This document shows, piece after piece, positions 1-5,551 of a stretch of 6,672 nucleotides of DNA (positions within the stretch are counted from its first letter, which is position 1; each line of letters starts with the position of its first letter). The notes below the pieces were generated by a model that did no database searches, had not been told where the DNA came from, and saw only the letters and a program-made list of their open reading frames with translations. A program made the position numbers and the translations under genes. The stretch spans positions 1 through 6,672 of the forward strand of contig JAEDMI010000135.1 in assembly GCA_016303085.1 (NCBI GenBank), read 5' to 3'. The stretch is from Acetatifactor sp. GTDB taxonomy: Bacteria > Bacillota > Clostridia > Lachnospirales > Lachnospiraceae.

Positions 1-17
1 GAAAGGAGATATGACTT

Positions 18-470
18 ATGATGATGCCTAGTATTTTTGGAGAAAACTTATTTGATGATTTCATGGAGGATTTTGCATTTCCCGCATTTTCCAATATTGA
101 TAAGAAACTGTACGGAAAGCATGCAAACAATCTGATGAAGACGGATGTGAAGGAAACAGATTCCGGTTATGAGGTTGACATGGATTTGCCCGGATTTAAG
201 AAGGACGAAATCACCATGCAGCTGGAGGATGGTTACCTTACCATCAATGCAGTAAAGGGACTTGATAAGGACGAGAAAGATGGCAAGGGCAAATTCGTCA
301 GACGTGAACGTTATGCCGGAAGCTTAAGCCGCAGTTTCTATGTCGGTGAGAATGTTAAGGAGGAAGATATCCATCCTAAGTATGAGAACGGTATCCTGTC
401 CTTCAACGTACCGAAGGAAGAACAAAAAGCGGTAGAGGAAAAGAAACATTACATCTCCATTGAGGGATAA
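18..470 (+). CDS. hsp20: Hsp20 family small heat-shock protein
   Basis: ATP-independent holdase chaperone of the alpha-crystallin/Hsp20 family, acting in the cytoplasm by binding unfolding proteins in oligomers. The 150 residues are typical for bacterial members. After a short N-terminal arm (about residues 1-40, starting MMMPSIFGENLFDDF), the alpha-crystallin domain runs from about 41 to 135. It includes the DLPGFKKDEI segment (56-65) and the hallmark NGILSFNVPK strand (124-133). The tail ends in ISIEG, a C-terminal I-x-I motif at 146-148 that normally docks into a neighbouring subunit. Three ATGs lie in tandem at 18, 21 and 24. I chose 18 because the AAAGGAG at 2-8 is 9 bases upstream. The promoter lies off the left edge, and no CIRCE-type operator is visible inside the window. 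An intrinsic terminator follows the stop. Family identity is secure; regulation is unknown. Confidence 0.95.
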   Translation: MMMPSIFGENLFDDFMEDFAFPAFSNIDKKLYGKHANNLMKTDVKETDSGYEVDMDLPGFKKDEITMQLEDGYLTINAVKGLDKDEKDGKGKFVRRERYAGSLSRSFYVGENVKEEDIHPKYENGILSFNVPKEEQKAVEEKKHYISIEG

Positions 471-492
471 TGCTTCATGACAGGTCAAGAAG

Positions 493-528
493 ATACCCCA
501 CGGGCAAATCCCTGTGGGGTATTTTCTT
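493..528 (+). terminator. Rho-independent terminator after hsp20
   Basis: A perfect 9-bp stem (ATACCCCAC at 493-501 with GTGGGGTAT at 514-522) extends through GGG/CCC (502-504 with 510-512, one bulged T at 513). The loop is 5 bases, and TTTTCTT follows at 522-528. It begins 23 bases after the hsp20 stop and ends 35 bases before the J-protein start. It should separate, or at least attenuate, the expression of the two chaperone genes. Confidence 0.88.
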
Positions 529-563
529 ATACAGAAAAAGGTGCAGGGAAAGGGAGGTAAATT

Positions 564-1499
564 ATGGAGACAAAGAGAGATTATTACGAAGTTCTTGGCG
601 TGGCTCGTGATGCGGATGACAGTACCATAAAAAAAGCATATCGGAAGCTTGCGAAAAAATATCATCCTGACACCAATGTGGGAAATAAACAGGCGGAAGA
701 AAGGTTTAAGGAAGTGACAGAAGCCTATGATATTCTCAGTGACCCGGAAAAGAGAAAGCTGTATGACCGGTTTGGACACGGAGCGTTTGACGGCAGTGCG
801 GGCGACAATCCGGACCCGTATAAGGACGTCTATGGTTTTGGCGGCGCAGGTACTCATGAGTATCATTTTGAGGGCGATGATATAGATGATATCCTGAAGA
901 ATTTCTTTGGCGGAGGATTTGAAGGGAGATATGCACGCGGCGGTTTTTCCAGAGACGGCTCGGATTTACAGGCGGAAATCAGCATCAGCTTTGATGAAGC
1001 GGTGTTTGGCTGCGAGAAAACCATTCAGCTTACAGACGCTGGCGGCGGAACAAGGTCGCTGAAGGTGCGTATTCCGGCAGGTATCGACACCGGAAAAAGT
1101 ATCAGGCTGCGGGAGAAGGGCATGCCCGGAAGCAGAGGCGGCAAGGCCGGAGATTTGCTTTTAAAAGTCAATGTGGGAAGTAAACCCGGCTTTGAACGGC
1201 GGGATATGGATATCTATACAACAGTGGACATACCCTTTACCACAGCGGTATTCGGCGGTGAGGCGGAGGTACAGACCCTGTACGGAAAAGTGCTTTGCAA
1301 GATTAAGGAAGGAACTCAGTCAGGCACGAAAATCCGGTTGAAGGGAAAGGGAGTTGTCTCTATGAAAAATCCCAAGGTTCACGGAGACCAGTATGTGACA
1401 GTACAGATTCAGGTTCCGAAAAACCTGAATGAGGAGGCAAAGAAGAAATTAAAAGAATTCGAGCAGGCATACAAGGGCGGATATCGGAGTGTAGCTTAA
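564..1499 (+). CDS. cbpA: DnaJ C-terminal domain / CbpA-like class B J-protein
   Basis: Hsp40-type co-chaperone expected to stimulate DnaK ATPase and pass on client proteins in the cytoplasm. The J domain covers about residues 5-70, with the essential HPD at 34-36 and basic helix II (KKAYRKLAKKY). A Gly/Phe-rich linker follows at about 71-130, then two C-terminal beta-sandwich domains (about 135-210 and 211-290), and a helical end that would be the dimerisation region. The four CxxCxGxG zinc-finger repeats of true DnaJ are absent. Only two cysteines occur (150 and 245), and the sequence passes straight from GCEKTIQ to the LKVRIPAGID strand. It is therefore class B (CbpA-like), and 311 residues fits that group. 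The start at 564 has GGAGGT at 553-558, 5 bases upstream. A terminator precedes it and I see no clear promoter in the 35-base gap, so it may depend on read-through or on a promoter inside hsp20. The symbol is by similarity only. Confidence 0.93.
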   Translation: METKRDYYEVLGVARDADDSTIKKAYRKLAKKYHPDTNVGNKQAEERFKEVTEAYDILSDPEKRKLYDRFGHGAFDGSAGDNPDPYKDVYGFGGAGTHEYHFEGDDIDDILKNFFGGGFEGRYARGGFSRDGSDLQAEISISFDEAVFGCEKTIQLTDAGGGTRSLKVRIPAGIDTGKSIRLREKGMPGSRGGKAGDLLLKVNVGSKPGFERRDMDIYTTVDIPFTTAVFGGEAEVQTLYGKVLCKIKEGTQSGTKIRLKGKGVVSMKNPKVHGDQYVTVQIQVPKNLNEEAKKKLKEFEQAYKGGYRSVA

Positions 1500-1505
1500 A
1501 AGGTA

Positions 1506-1535
1506 TTGTTAATCTGTGTAAAAAAATGCTATATT
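1506..1535 (+). promoter_or_regulatory. Putative SigA-type promoter for the ABC exporter
   Basis: TTGTTA (-35, 1506-1511, 4/6 match) is followed 18 bases later by TATATT (-10, 1530-1535, 5/6), which is preceded by TG at 1527-1528 to give an extended -10 box. Transcription would start near 1542, leaving a leader of about 20 bases that contains the AAAAGGA ribosome site (1545-1551). It begins 7 bases after the J-protein stop. No terminator separates the two genes, so read-through from the chaperone gene is also possible. Confidence 0.6.
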
Positions 1536-1560
1536 ATTAAATAAAAAAGGAAAAACACAG

Positions 1561-3321
1561 ATGAAAGAGAAAAAATATACATCAGCACAACTAATCAAAA
1601 GATTTCTGCCCTATTACAAAAGACATGTCAGGGTGCTCTGTATGGATTTGTTCTGTGCGGCCCTGACTACTATCTGCGAAATTGTGCTGCCTCTGATTAT
1701 CCGATATATCACCAATCAGGCAATGCAGGATATTGCTCTGTTGACAGTGGGAGTGATTGCAAGACTGGGTATTTTGTATCTGGTATTGAGGCTGATAGAT
1801 GCGGCAGCTTACTATTACATGGCATACACAGGTCATGTGATGGGTGTGGATATGGAGACGGATATGCGCCGGGACGCTTATGCCCATCTTCAGAAGCTGT
1901 CGGATACCTATTATAACAATACGAAGGTCGGTCAGATTATGGGCCGGATTACAAATGACCTGTTTGATGTCACCGAGTTTGCCCATCATTGCCCGGAGGA
2001 ATTTTTTATTGCCGCCATAAAGGGGGTGGCTTCTTTTATTATCCTCTGCTCTATCAATGTGCCGCTCACATTGATTATTTTCTGTATCATTCCCTTCATG
2101 ATAGGAATCTGCGGAAGGATTAATCTGAAGCTGAGAGCGCTGTTCAGACAACAGCGCGTCCAGATAGGTGAGCTGAATGCAAGAATCGAGGACAGCCTTC
2201 TGGGGCAGAAGGTGGTAAAAGCCTTTGCCAACGAGGATATTGAAAACCAGAAGTTTGAAGAAGATAATCAGAAGTTCTATCATATTAAAAAACGTGGCTA
2301 CCGGTATATGGGACTTTTCCAGTGTTCCACCAGAATGTTCGACGGACTGATGTATCTGGCGACTGTGGTGGCAGGCGGCATGTTTGTGGTATACGGCTCC
2401 ATTAATCCCAGCGATTTGGTGGCGTATATCATGTATGTCACCACCTTTATCGCCACCATTCGCCGAATTATCGAATTTGCGGAGCAGTTTCAGAGAGGTA
2501 TGACAGGAATTGAGCGTTTTCTGGAAATTATAGACACGGATATCGATATTTTTGACGAGCCTGATGCGGTAGCTTTGGAAAACACAAAGGGAAACATTGT
2601 GTTTGAAAACGTGAGCTTTGAGTATCCGGACGACCATAATCAGGTGTTCCGTCATCTGAACCTGAATATCATGCCCGGAGAAAAAGTGGCTTTGGTAGGT
2701 CCCTCCGGCGGAGGAAAGACCACTCTCTGCAATCTGATTCCCAGATTTTATGATGTGACGGAAGGAAATATTTACATTGACGGAAAGAATATAAAGAACC
2801 TGACGCTGAAAAGCCTGCGTCGGAGCATCGGCGTAGTACAACAAGATGTATATCTGTTTTCCGGCACGGTATTTGAAAACATTGTCTACGGTAAGGTGAA
2901 CGCTACCATGGAGGAAGTGGTGGAGGCGGCAAAACGGGCCGGAGCCCACGAGTTTATCATGGAATTGAAGGACGGCTATAACACCTACATCGGGGAGAGA
3001 GGAGTAAAACTCTCCGGGGGACAGAAGCAGCGTATCAGCATTGCCAGAGTGTTCCTGAAAGATGCCCCCATAATCATTCTGGATGAAGCTACCTCTGCCC
3101 TGGACAACGAGAGTGAATACGCCGTGGCAAAATCTCTTGCGGCACTGTCCGAGGGAAGAACCACGCTCACAGTGGCCCACCGTCTTTCTACTATCCGCAA
3201 TGCAGACAGGATTATGGTGCTGACGGAGGAGGGAATTACGGAGGAAGGAAACCATGAGCAGCTGATGGAGAAGAAGGGCATTTATTATAATCTGTATCAG
3301 ATGGCAAACGAGTTAAAGTAG
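1561..3321 (+). CDS. ABC transporter, fused permease/ATP-binding exporter
   Basis: A half-transporter of the type I exporter fold (MsbA/LmrA/BmrA-like) that would act as a dimer in the cytoplasmic membrane and export a substrate using ATP. The membrane domain occupies about residues 20-310, with predicted spans near 25-50, 62-90, 148-168, 169-190, 262-282 and 285-305. The ATPase domain (about 345-586) is complete: A-loop Tyr355 (FEYPDD), Walker A GPSGGGKTT 380-388, Q-loop VVQQD 425-429, signature LSGGQ 484-488, Walker B IIILDE 504-509 with catalytic Glu509, D-loop SALD 512-515, and switch His540. At 586 residues it is standard length. The start at 1561 follows AAAAGGA by 9 bases. No second half-transporter is adjacent, so a homodimer is the simplest reading; a heterodimer with a partner elsewhere is not excluded. 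Substrate is unknown: drugs, lipids and peptides are all possible. No regulator is adjacent. Confidence 0.95.
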   Translation: MKEKKYTSAQLIKRFLPYYKRHVRVLCMDLFCAALTTICEIVLPLIIRYITNQAMQDIALLTVGVIARLGILYLVLRLIDAAAYYYMAYTGHVMGVDMETDMRRDAYAHLQKLSDTYYNNTKVGQIMGRITNDLFDVTEFAHHCPEEFFIAAIKGVASFIILCSINVPLTLIIFCIIPFMIGICGRINLKLRALFRQQRVQIGELNARIEDSLLGQKVVKAFANEDIENQKFEEDNQKFYHIKKRGYRYMGLFQCSTRMFDGLMYLATVVAGGMFVVYGSINPSDLVAYIMYVTTFIATIRRIIEFAEQFQRGMTGIERFLEIIDTDIDIFDEPDAVALENTKGNIVFENVSFEYPDDHNQVFRHLNLNIMPGEKVALVGPSGGGKTTLCNLIPRFYDVTEGNIYIDGKNIKNLTLKSLRRSIGVVQQDVYLFSGTVFENIVYGKVNATMEEVVEAAKRAGAHEFIMELKDGYNTYIGERGVKLSGGQKQRISIARVFLKDAPIIILDEATSALDNESEYAVAKSLAALSEGRTTLTVAHRLSTIRNADRIMVLTEEGITEEGNHEQLMEKKGIYYNLYQMANELK

Positions 3322-3345
3322 AGATTTGGCATTTTATAGATTTCC

Positions 3346-3374
3346 TTGTAACAAAAAAACAAATATGGTAAAAT
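3346..3374 (+). promoter_or_regulatory. Putative promoter for the cytidylate kinase-like gene
   Basis: TTGTAA (3346-3351, 4/6 match to the -35 consensus), a 17-base spacer, then TAAAAT (3369-3374, 5/6) preceded by TG at 3366-3367, giving an extended -10. The predicted transcript starts near 3381. The last base of TAAAA and the final T are also the first bases of the in-frame ATG at 3373, so that codon would not be transcribed from this promoter. No intrinsic terminator was seen between the exporter stop and this site. Confidence 0.65.
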
Positions 3375-3413
3375 GGCTTTACTCGGAGAGAGGGGGTCTT
3401 TTTCTTCGGGCAG

Positions 3414-3419
3414 AGGAGG
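3414..3419 (+). promoter_or_regulatory. Ribosome binding site that fixes the start at 3427
   Basis: AGGAGG lies 7 bases before the ATG at 3427, within GAGGAGGA. The upstream in-frame ATG at 3373 has no comparable site and falls in the promoter -10 box. The downstream start is therefore the real one. Confidence 0.85.
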
Positions 3420-3426
3420 AATTGTT

Positions 3427-3912
3427 ATGAATCTTGTGATTACCATGAGCCGAAGGTATGGCACCGGAGCAAGTATGATTGCGGAGGAACTTTCCGAAAA
3501 GCTTGGCATACCGGTCTATGACAAGGCATATATTGAGAACGAGCTTCACGAAAATAATTTTTCCGATGAGGCGGAGGTTATCAGAAATCTCGCAAAACAG
3601 TCCTGCATTATTCTGGGACGCTGCGCTTCCGAAATCCTGAAGGATCAGCCCAACGTTTTTAATATATATGTATGCGCGGACAAGGAAGACCGTATTAAGC
3701 GTATTATGAAAAAAGAAAATTTGTCCTACGAGGCGGCGAAAGACTTGTTGGAGAAGAATGACAGAGAGCGGGCCGCATATTACAATGAGAATACGGGAAG
3801 GCTTTGGGGGGATGTGAATAATTATCATATGATTCTGGATACCTCGGAGTTGGGAGCAGAGAATTGTGCAGACATTCTGATAAAGTATTTTAAGAGAATA
3901 GAGGTTATATAA
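3427..3912 (+). CDS. Cytidylate kinase-like family protein (compact form)
   Basis: A P-loop nucleotide-kinase-like protein of 161 residues, probably cytoplasmic. It opens MNLVITMSRRYGTGASMIAE, the typical beta-strand plus glycine-loop opening of the cytidylate kinase-like family. It continues with KLGIPVYDKAYI (25-36), the IILGRCA strand (61-67), the FNIYVCADKEDRIKRI segment (78-93), and the C-terminal NDRERAAYYNENTGRLWGD block (111-129). Family members as I know them are about 200 residues. Here the stretch between YDK (31-33) and VIRNLAKQ (51-58) is only about 17 residues, so much of the usual nucleoside-monophosphate-binding insert seems missing. The glycine loop (YGTGASM, 11-17) also lacks the canonical P-loop Lys. 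Catalysis is therefore doubtful, and a nucleotide-sensing or other role is possible. The gene is monocistronic, between its own promoter and a terminator. Family call is good; function is open. Confidence 0.82.
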   Translation: MNLVITMSRRYGTGASMIAEELSEKLGIPVYDKAYIENELHENNFSDEAEVIRNLAKQSCIILGRCASEILKDQPNVFNIYVCADKEDRIKRIMKKENLSYEAAKDLLEKNDRERAAYYNENTGRLWGDVNNYHMILDTSELGAENCADILIKYFKRIEVI

Positions 3913-3927
3913 CATAGATGCAAAGAG

Positions 3928-3971
3928 GCAGCGGTTTTGGAGAAAACATACAAAAACCGACTGCTTTTTTT
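3928..3971 (+). terminator. Rho-independent terminator after the kinase-like gene
   Basis: GCAG (3928-3931) pairs with CTGC (3961-3964), and CGGTTTT (3932-3938) pairs with AAAACCG (3953-3959), with one bulged A at 3960 and a 14-base loop. Seven Ts follow at 3965-3971, then a second T run. It starts 15 bases after the stop at 3912 and isolates the kinase-like gene from the Mrp operon. Confidence 0.88.
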
Positions 3972-3993
3972 GTATTTTTTGTATGACTTTAAT

Positions 3994-4021
3994 TTGAAAA
4001 TAATTTTCTTTGTGCTAAAAT
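3994..4021 (+). promoter_or_regulatory. Putative promoter of the Mrp antiporter operon
   Basis: TTGAAA (3994-3999, 5/6 match to -35), a 16-base spacer, then TAAAAT (4016-4021, 5/6) preceded by TG at 4013-4014. Transcription would start near 4028, so the leader before mrpE is only about 20 bases and leaves no room for a riboswitch. The site sits between a strong terminator and a strong ribosome site, which supports a dedicated promoter for this operon. The surrounding AT-rich tract (3965-4025) may act as an upstream element. Confidence 0.7.
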
Positions 4022-4033
4022 ATAAAACGTTGA

Positions 4034-4042
4034 AAAGGAGGT
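4034..4042 (+). promoter_or_regulatory. Strong ribosome binding site of mrpE
   Basis: AAAAGGAGG-type site, with AAAGGAGGT ending 5 bases before the ATG at 4048. It shows that translation starts at 4048 and not at the in-frame ATG at 3937, which lies inside the preceding terminator hairpin. Confidence 0.85.
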
Positions 4043-4047
4043 TTCTT

Positions 4048-4506
4048 ATGTATCTTCTGTATTTTCTTTTATGGGTTATCTTTAACGGAAACTTAACACT
4101 TGAGATATGTATCTTCGGGCTGATTATCGCAGCGGTAATTTTGGCTTTTACCTGCAAATTTATGGATTATTCCATGAAGCAGGAATTGCGTATTTATAAA
4201 AAAATCTTTCTGTTTATCAGGTATATTATTGTTCTTGCCATAGAAATTGTGAAGGCTAACTTCGGAGTGATTCACATGATTCTGACACAAAAGGAAGAAG
4301 TGGAGCCTGTACTTGCTACATTCCACACCGATTTGAAGACTCCTGCGGGCAAGGCTTTTCTTGCCAATGCCATTACTTTGACGCCCGGGACCATCACGGT
4401 GTCTCTGATGGATGACCAATATACGGTTCACTGTCTGGATGAAAGTATGGCAGAGGGCATGAATGAGAGCGTATTTGTGGAATATATCGGAAAGCTGGAG
4501 AAGTAA
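4048..4506 (+). CDS. mrpE: Na+/H+ antiporter subunit E (MrpE/MnhE)
   Basis: Subunit E of the Mrp multisubunit cation/proton antiporter, an integral membrane protein that supports assembly and activity of the complex. The 152 residues match the family. Two hydrophobic segments fill about residues 3-36 (split by a short NGN turn at 13-15), and a third covers about 52-70 before the amphipathic VIHMIL stretch. The family signature ANAITLTPGT is at 106-115, in the soluble C-terminal domain that ends at EYIGKLEK. In the classical ABCDEFG operon E comes fifth. Here it is first, directly behind the promoter. The 70-base gap to mrpF is the loosest junction in the operon. Confidence 0.93.
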   Translation: MYLLYFLLWVIFNGNLTLEICIFGLIIAAVILAFTCKFMDYSMKQELRIYKKIFLFIRYIIVLAIEIVKANFGVIHMILTQKEEVEPVLATFHTDLKTPAGKAFLANAITLTPGTITVSLMDDQYTVHCLDESMAEGMNESVFVEYIGKLEK

Positions 4507-4557
4507 GATAGACGACACGTACAGATTGGTTTGCAAAAGAGAGAGGACTACGTGGGA

Positions 4558-4564
4558 AAGGCGG
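4558..4564 (+). promoter_or_regulatory. Weak, distant ribosome site of mrpF
   Basis: AAGGCGG (6/7 match to AAGGAGG) stands 12 bases before the ATG at 4577, farther than for any other gene in the window. An in-frame TGA at 4568-4570 excludes an upstream start. Initiation at mrpF may therefore be weaker than at mrpE. Confidence 0.5.
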
Positions 4565-4576
4565 GGTTGAATAAAG

Positions 4577-4924
4577 ATGGGAAAAGGAATTCAGAGTCTG
4601 GAGCAGGCGTATGAAATCTTATTCGTGGGAATCCTGATTGTTTTGGCAGTTTTGGTGGTGTTGTGTCTGGTGCGTGCCATTATCGGTCCCAGAATAGCAG
4701 ACCGGATTGTAGCCGTAAATATGATGGGAACTATGGTTATCGTGATAATAGCGGTTCTTGCGCTGATGATGGGTGAGGGCTATCTGGTGGATATCTGTAT
4801 TATTTACGCATTAATCAGTTTTTTGGCAGTGATTGTGCTGACAAAGGTTTACATGGGCGTATATGCGGAAAAGAAGGATGCCGAGGCCAAGGCGCAGAAA
4901 GGAGAACACAATGGAAGTAATTGA
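4577..4924 (+). CDS. mrpF: Na+/H+ antiporter subunit F (MrpF/MnhF)
   Basis: Small membrane subunit of the Mrp complex, 115 residues with three predicted spans (about 13-34, 47-65 and 69-92). The cytoplasmic loop GPRIADRIVAVN (37-48) is the family hallmark (GP..PDR..A.D/N), and the third span carries an acidic residue, Asp72, in YLVDICIIYALISF, as is usual. The hydrophilic tail (about 97-115, Lys/Glu/Ala rich) is longer than in the roughly 90-residue members I know. Its end overlaps the start of mrpG by 14 bases (4911-4924) in another frame, which suggests translational coupling and co-assembly of F and G. Confidence 0.92.
   Translation: MGKGIQSLEQAYEILFVGILIVLAVLVVLCLVRAIIGPRIADRIVAVNMMGTMVIVIIAVLALMMGEGYLVDICIIYALISFLAVIVLTKVYMGVYAEKKDAEAKAQKGEHNGSN
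4898..4904 (+). promoter_or_regulatory. Ribosome binding site fixing the mrpG start
   Basis: AAAGGAG lies 6 bases before the ATG at 4911, inside the mrpF coding region. It decides in favour of 4911 over the in-frame ATG at 4863, which would add an Arg/Pro-rich leader found in no MrpG I know and lacks a matching site. Confidence 0.85.
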
Positions 4925-5285
4925 ATGGTTGCGCTTTCTGGCAGGAGCGGCTTTGTTGCTTATGGGGATGGCAATTTTTATTATTGAAATGATAGGTGTC
5001 TTCCGGTTTCAGTATGTGTTGAATAGGATGCATGCGGCGGCTATGGGTGATACTCTTGGCCTGGGAAGCTGTCTTCTGGGTCTGATTGTGCTGAGTGGCT
5101 TGAATTTTACATCCCTGAAGCTGTTTCTTGTGATTGTATTCTTGTGGTTCTCCTCTCCGGTATCTTCCCACCTGATTGCCAGGTTGGAGGTGACTACGGA
5201 CGAAGAGAGGGAAAAGCATTACGGTACGCTTTCTCTGGATAAGCCGGAGAGTGGGGAAGACCCGGAACAGGAGGCAGAAGAATGA
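4911..5285 (+). CDS. mrpG: Na+/H+ antiporter subunit G (MrpG/MnhG)
   Basis: Small membrane subunit of the Mrp complex, 124 residues. Three spans are predicted (about 8-30, 47-64 and 68-85). The conserved RMHAAAMGDTLG motif (39-50) follows span 1, and SSPVSSHLIAR (81-91) follows span 3; both are typical of MrpG. The last 32 or so residues are hydrophilic and strongly acidic (ending EDPEQEAEE) and probably cytoplasmic. It overlaps mrpF by 14 bases at its start. Its TGA stop shares an ATGA with the ATG of the next gene (5282-5285), the classic arrangement for translational coupling. Confidence 0.92.
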   Translation: MEVIEWLRFLAGAALLLMGMAIFIIEMIGVFRFQYVLNRMHAAAMGDTLGLGSCLLGLIVLSGLNFTSLKLFLVIVFLWFSSPVSSHLIARLEVTTDEEREKHYGTLSLDKPESGEDPEQEAEE

Positions 5286-5551
5286 CGATATTTACCTGTA
5301 TCCTACTTGGTTTTTTGGTGGTCTGTGCCATTGCTGCCAGTTTGTCAAAAAATCTTCTGAATACCATACTGATTTTTATGTCTTACAGCCTGATTATGTC
5401 GGTCATCTGGATTATGCTGGAATCCCCGGATTTGGCTATTACCGAGGCCGCAGTGGGAGCCGGAGTCACAACGCTGCTGTTTCTTGTGACCCTGAAAAAA
5501 ATCCATGCCATTATCAAAAAGGATGGCGGGGAGGAAGAGAAGCATGAGTAA
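5282..5551 (+). CDS. MbhD-like (DUF4040) antiporter subunit
   Basis: An 89-residue membrane protein matching the MbhD/DUF4040 domain. In classical Mrp systems this domain is part of the C-terminal region of MrpA, and in membrane-bound hydrogenase complexes it is the free subunit MbhD. Three hydrophobic spans are predicted (about 3-20, 25-45 and 54-74). The signature ESPDLAITEAAVGAGVTTLL (47-66) carries the conserved acidic Glu55 of TEAAVG, a residue type linked to the ion path in this family. The start has AGGAGG at 5269-5274, 7 bases upstream, and overlaps the mrpG stop by 4 bases. The short tail (DGGEEEKHE) overlaps the next gene by 8 bases. Annotations may call it subunit B or MnhB-like, but the true MnhB domain is in the next gene. 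Confidence 0.88.
   Translation: MTIFTCILLGFLVVCAIAASLSKNLLNTILIFMSYSLIMSVIWIMLESPDLAITEAAVGAGVTTLLFLVTLKKIHAIIKKDGGEEEKHE
5532..5537 (+). promoter_or_regulatory. Ribosome site fixing the start of the MbhE-MnhB gene
   Basis: The purine tract GGGGAGGAAGAG (5528-5539), core AGGAAG, lies 6 bases before the ATG at 5544 and inside the preceding gene. The in-frame ATG at 5505 lies 39 bases upstream with no such site and would add 13 basic residues. Confidence 0.7.

Noticed and set aside
11..31. Short frame ATG-ACT-TAT-GAT-GAT-GCC-TAG overlapping the hsp20 start
   Set aside because: Its ATG is only 2 bases from the AAAGGAG, too close for normal initiation, and the frame is six codons. The spacing favours the ATG at 18.
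1..563. Search for a CIRCE or similar heat-shock operator near the chaperone genes
   Set aside because: No TTAGCACTC/GAGTGCTAA inverted repeat is present in the visible sequence. The hsp20 promoter lies outside the window, so heat-shock control cannot be judged.
324..866. 180-codon minus-strand open frame across hsp20, the terminator and the J-protein start
   Set aside because: It spans two well-supported + strand genes and the hairpin between them, with no family resemblance. It is explained by codon composition.
1591..3255. 554-codon open frame on the minus strand opposite the ABC exporter
   Set aside because: It is the antisense shadow of a gene with complete ABC motifs. Its translation is rich in His, Gln, Ser and Cys without recognisable domains, and I see no ribosome site or promoter for it.
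3965..3985. T-rich direct repeat (TTTTTTTGTA twice) considered as a repeat element
   Set aside because: It is the terminator T tract plus AT-rich promoter upstream DNA. Two imperfect copies of a low-complexity run do not make a repeat family.
3937..4047. N-terminal extension of mrpE from the ATG at 3937
   Set aside because: The extension lies across the terminator hairpin and the operon promoter. The strong ribosome site directly before 4048 and the family start MYLLYFLLW rule it out.
3825..4157. 110-codon minus-strand frame opposite the terminator and mrpE start
   Set aside because: It consists largely of Lys/Ile/Ser/Tyr from reading AT-rich intergenic DNA backwards, has no family match, and crosses the terminator and promoter.
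5251..5547. 98-codon + strand frame overlapping the MbhD-like gene
   Set aside because: It is an out-of-frame shadow: its translation is rich in Tyr, Cys and Gly with no membrane pattern, whereas the overlapping frame gives a clear MbhD domain with a good ribosome site.
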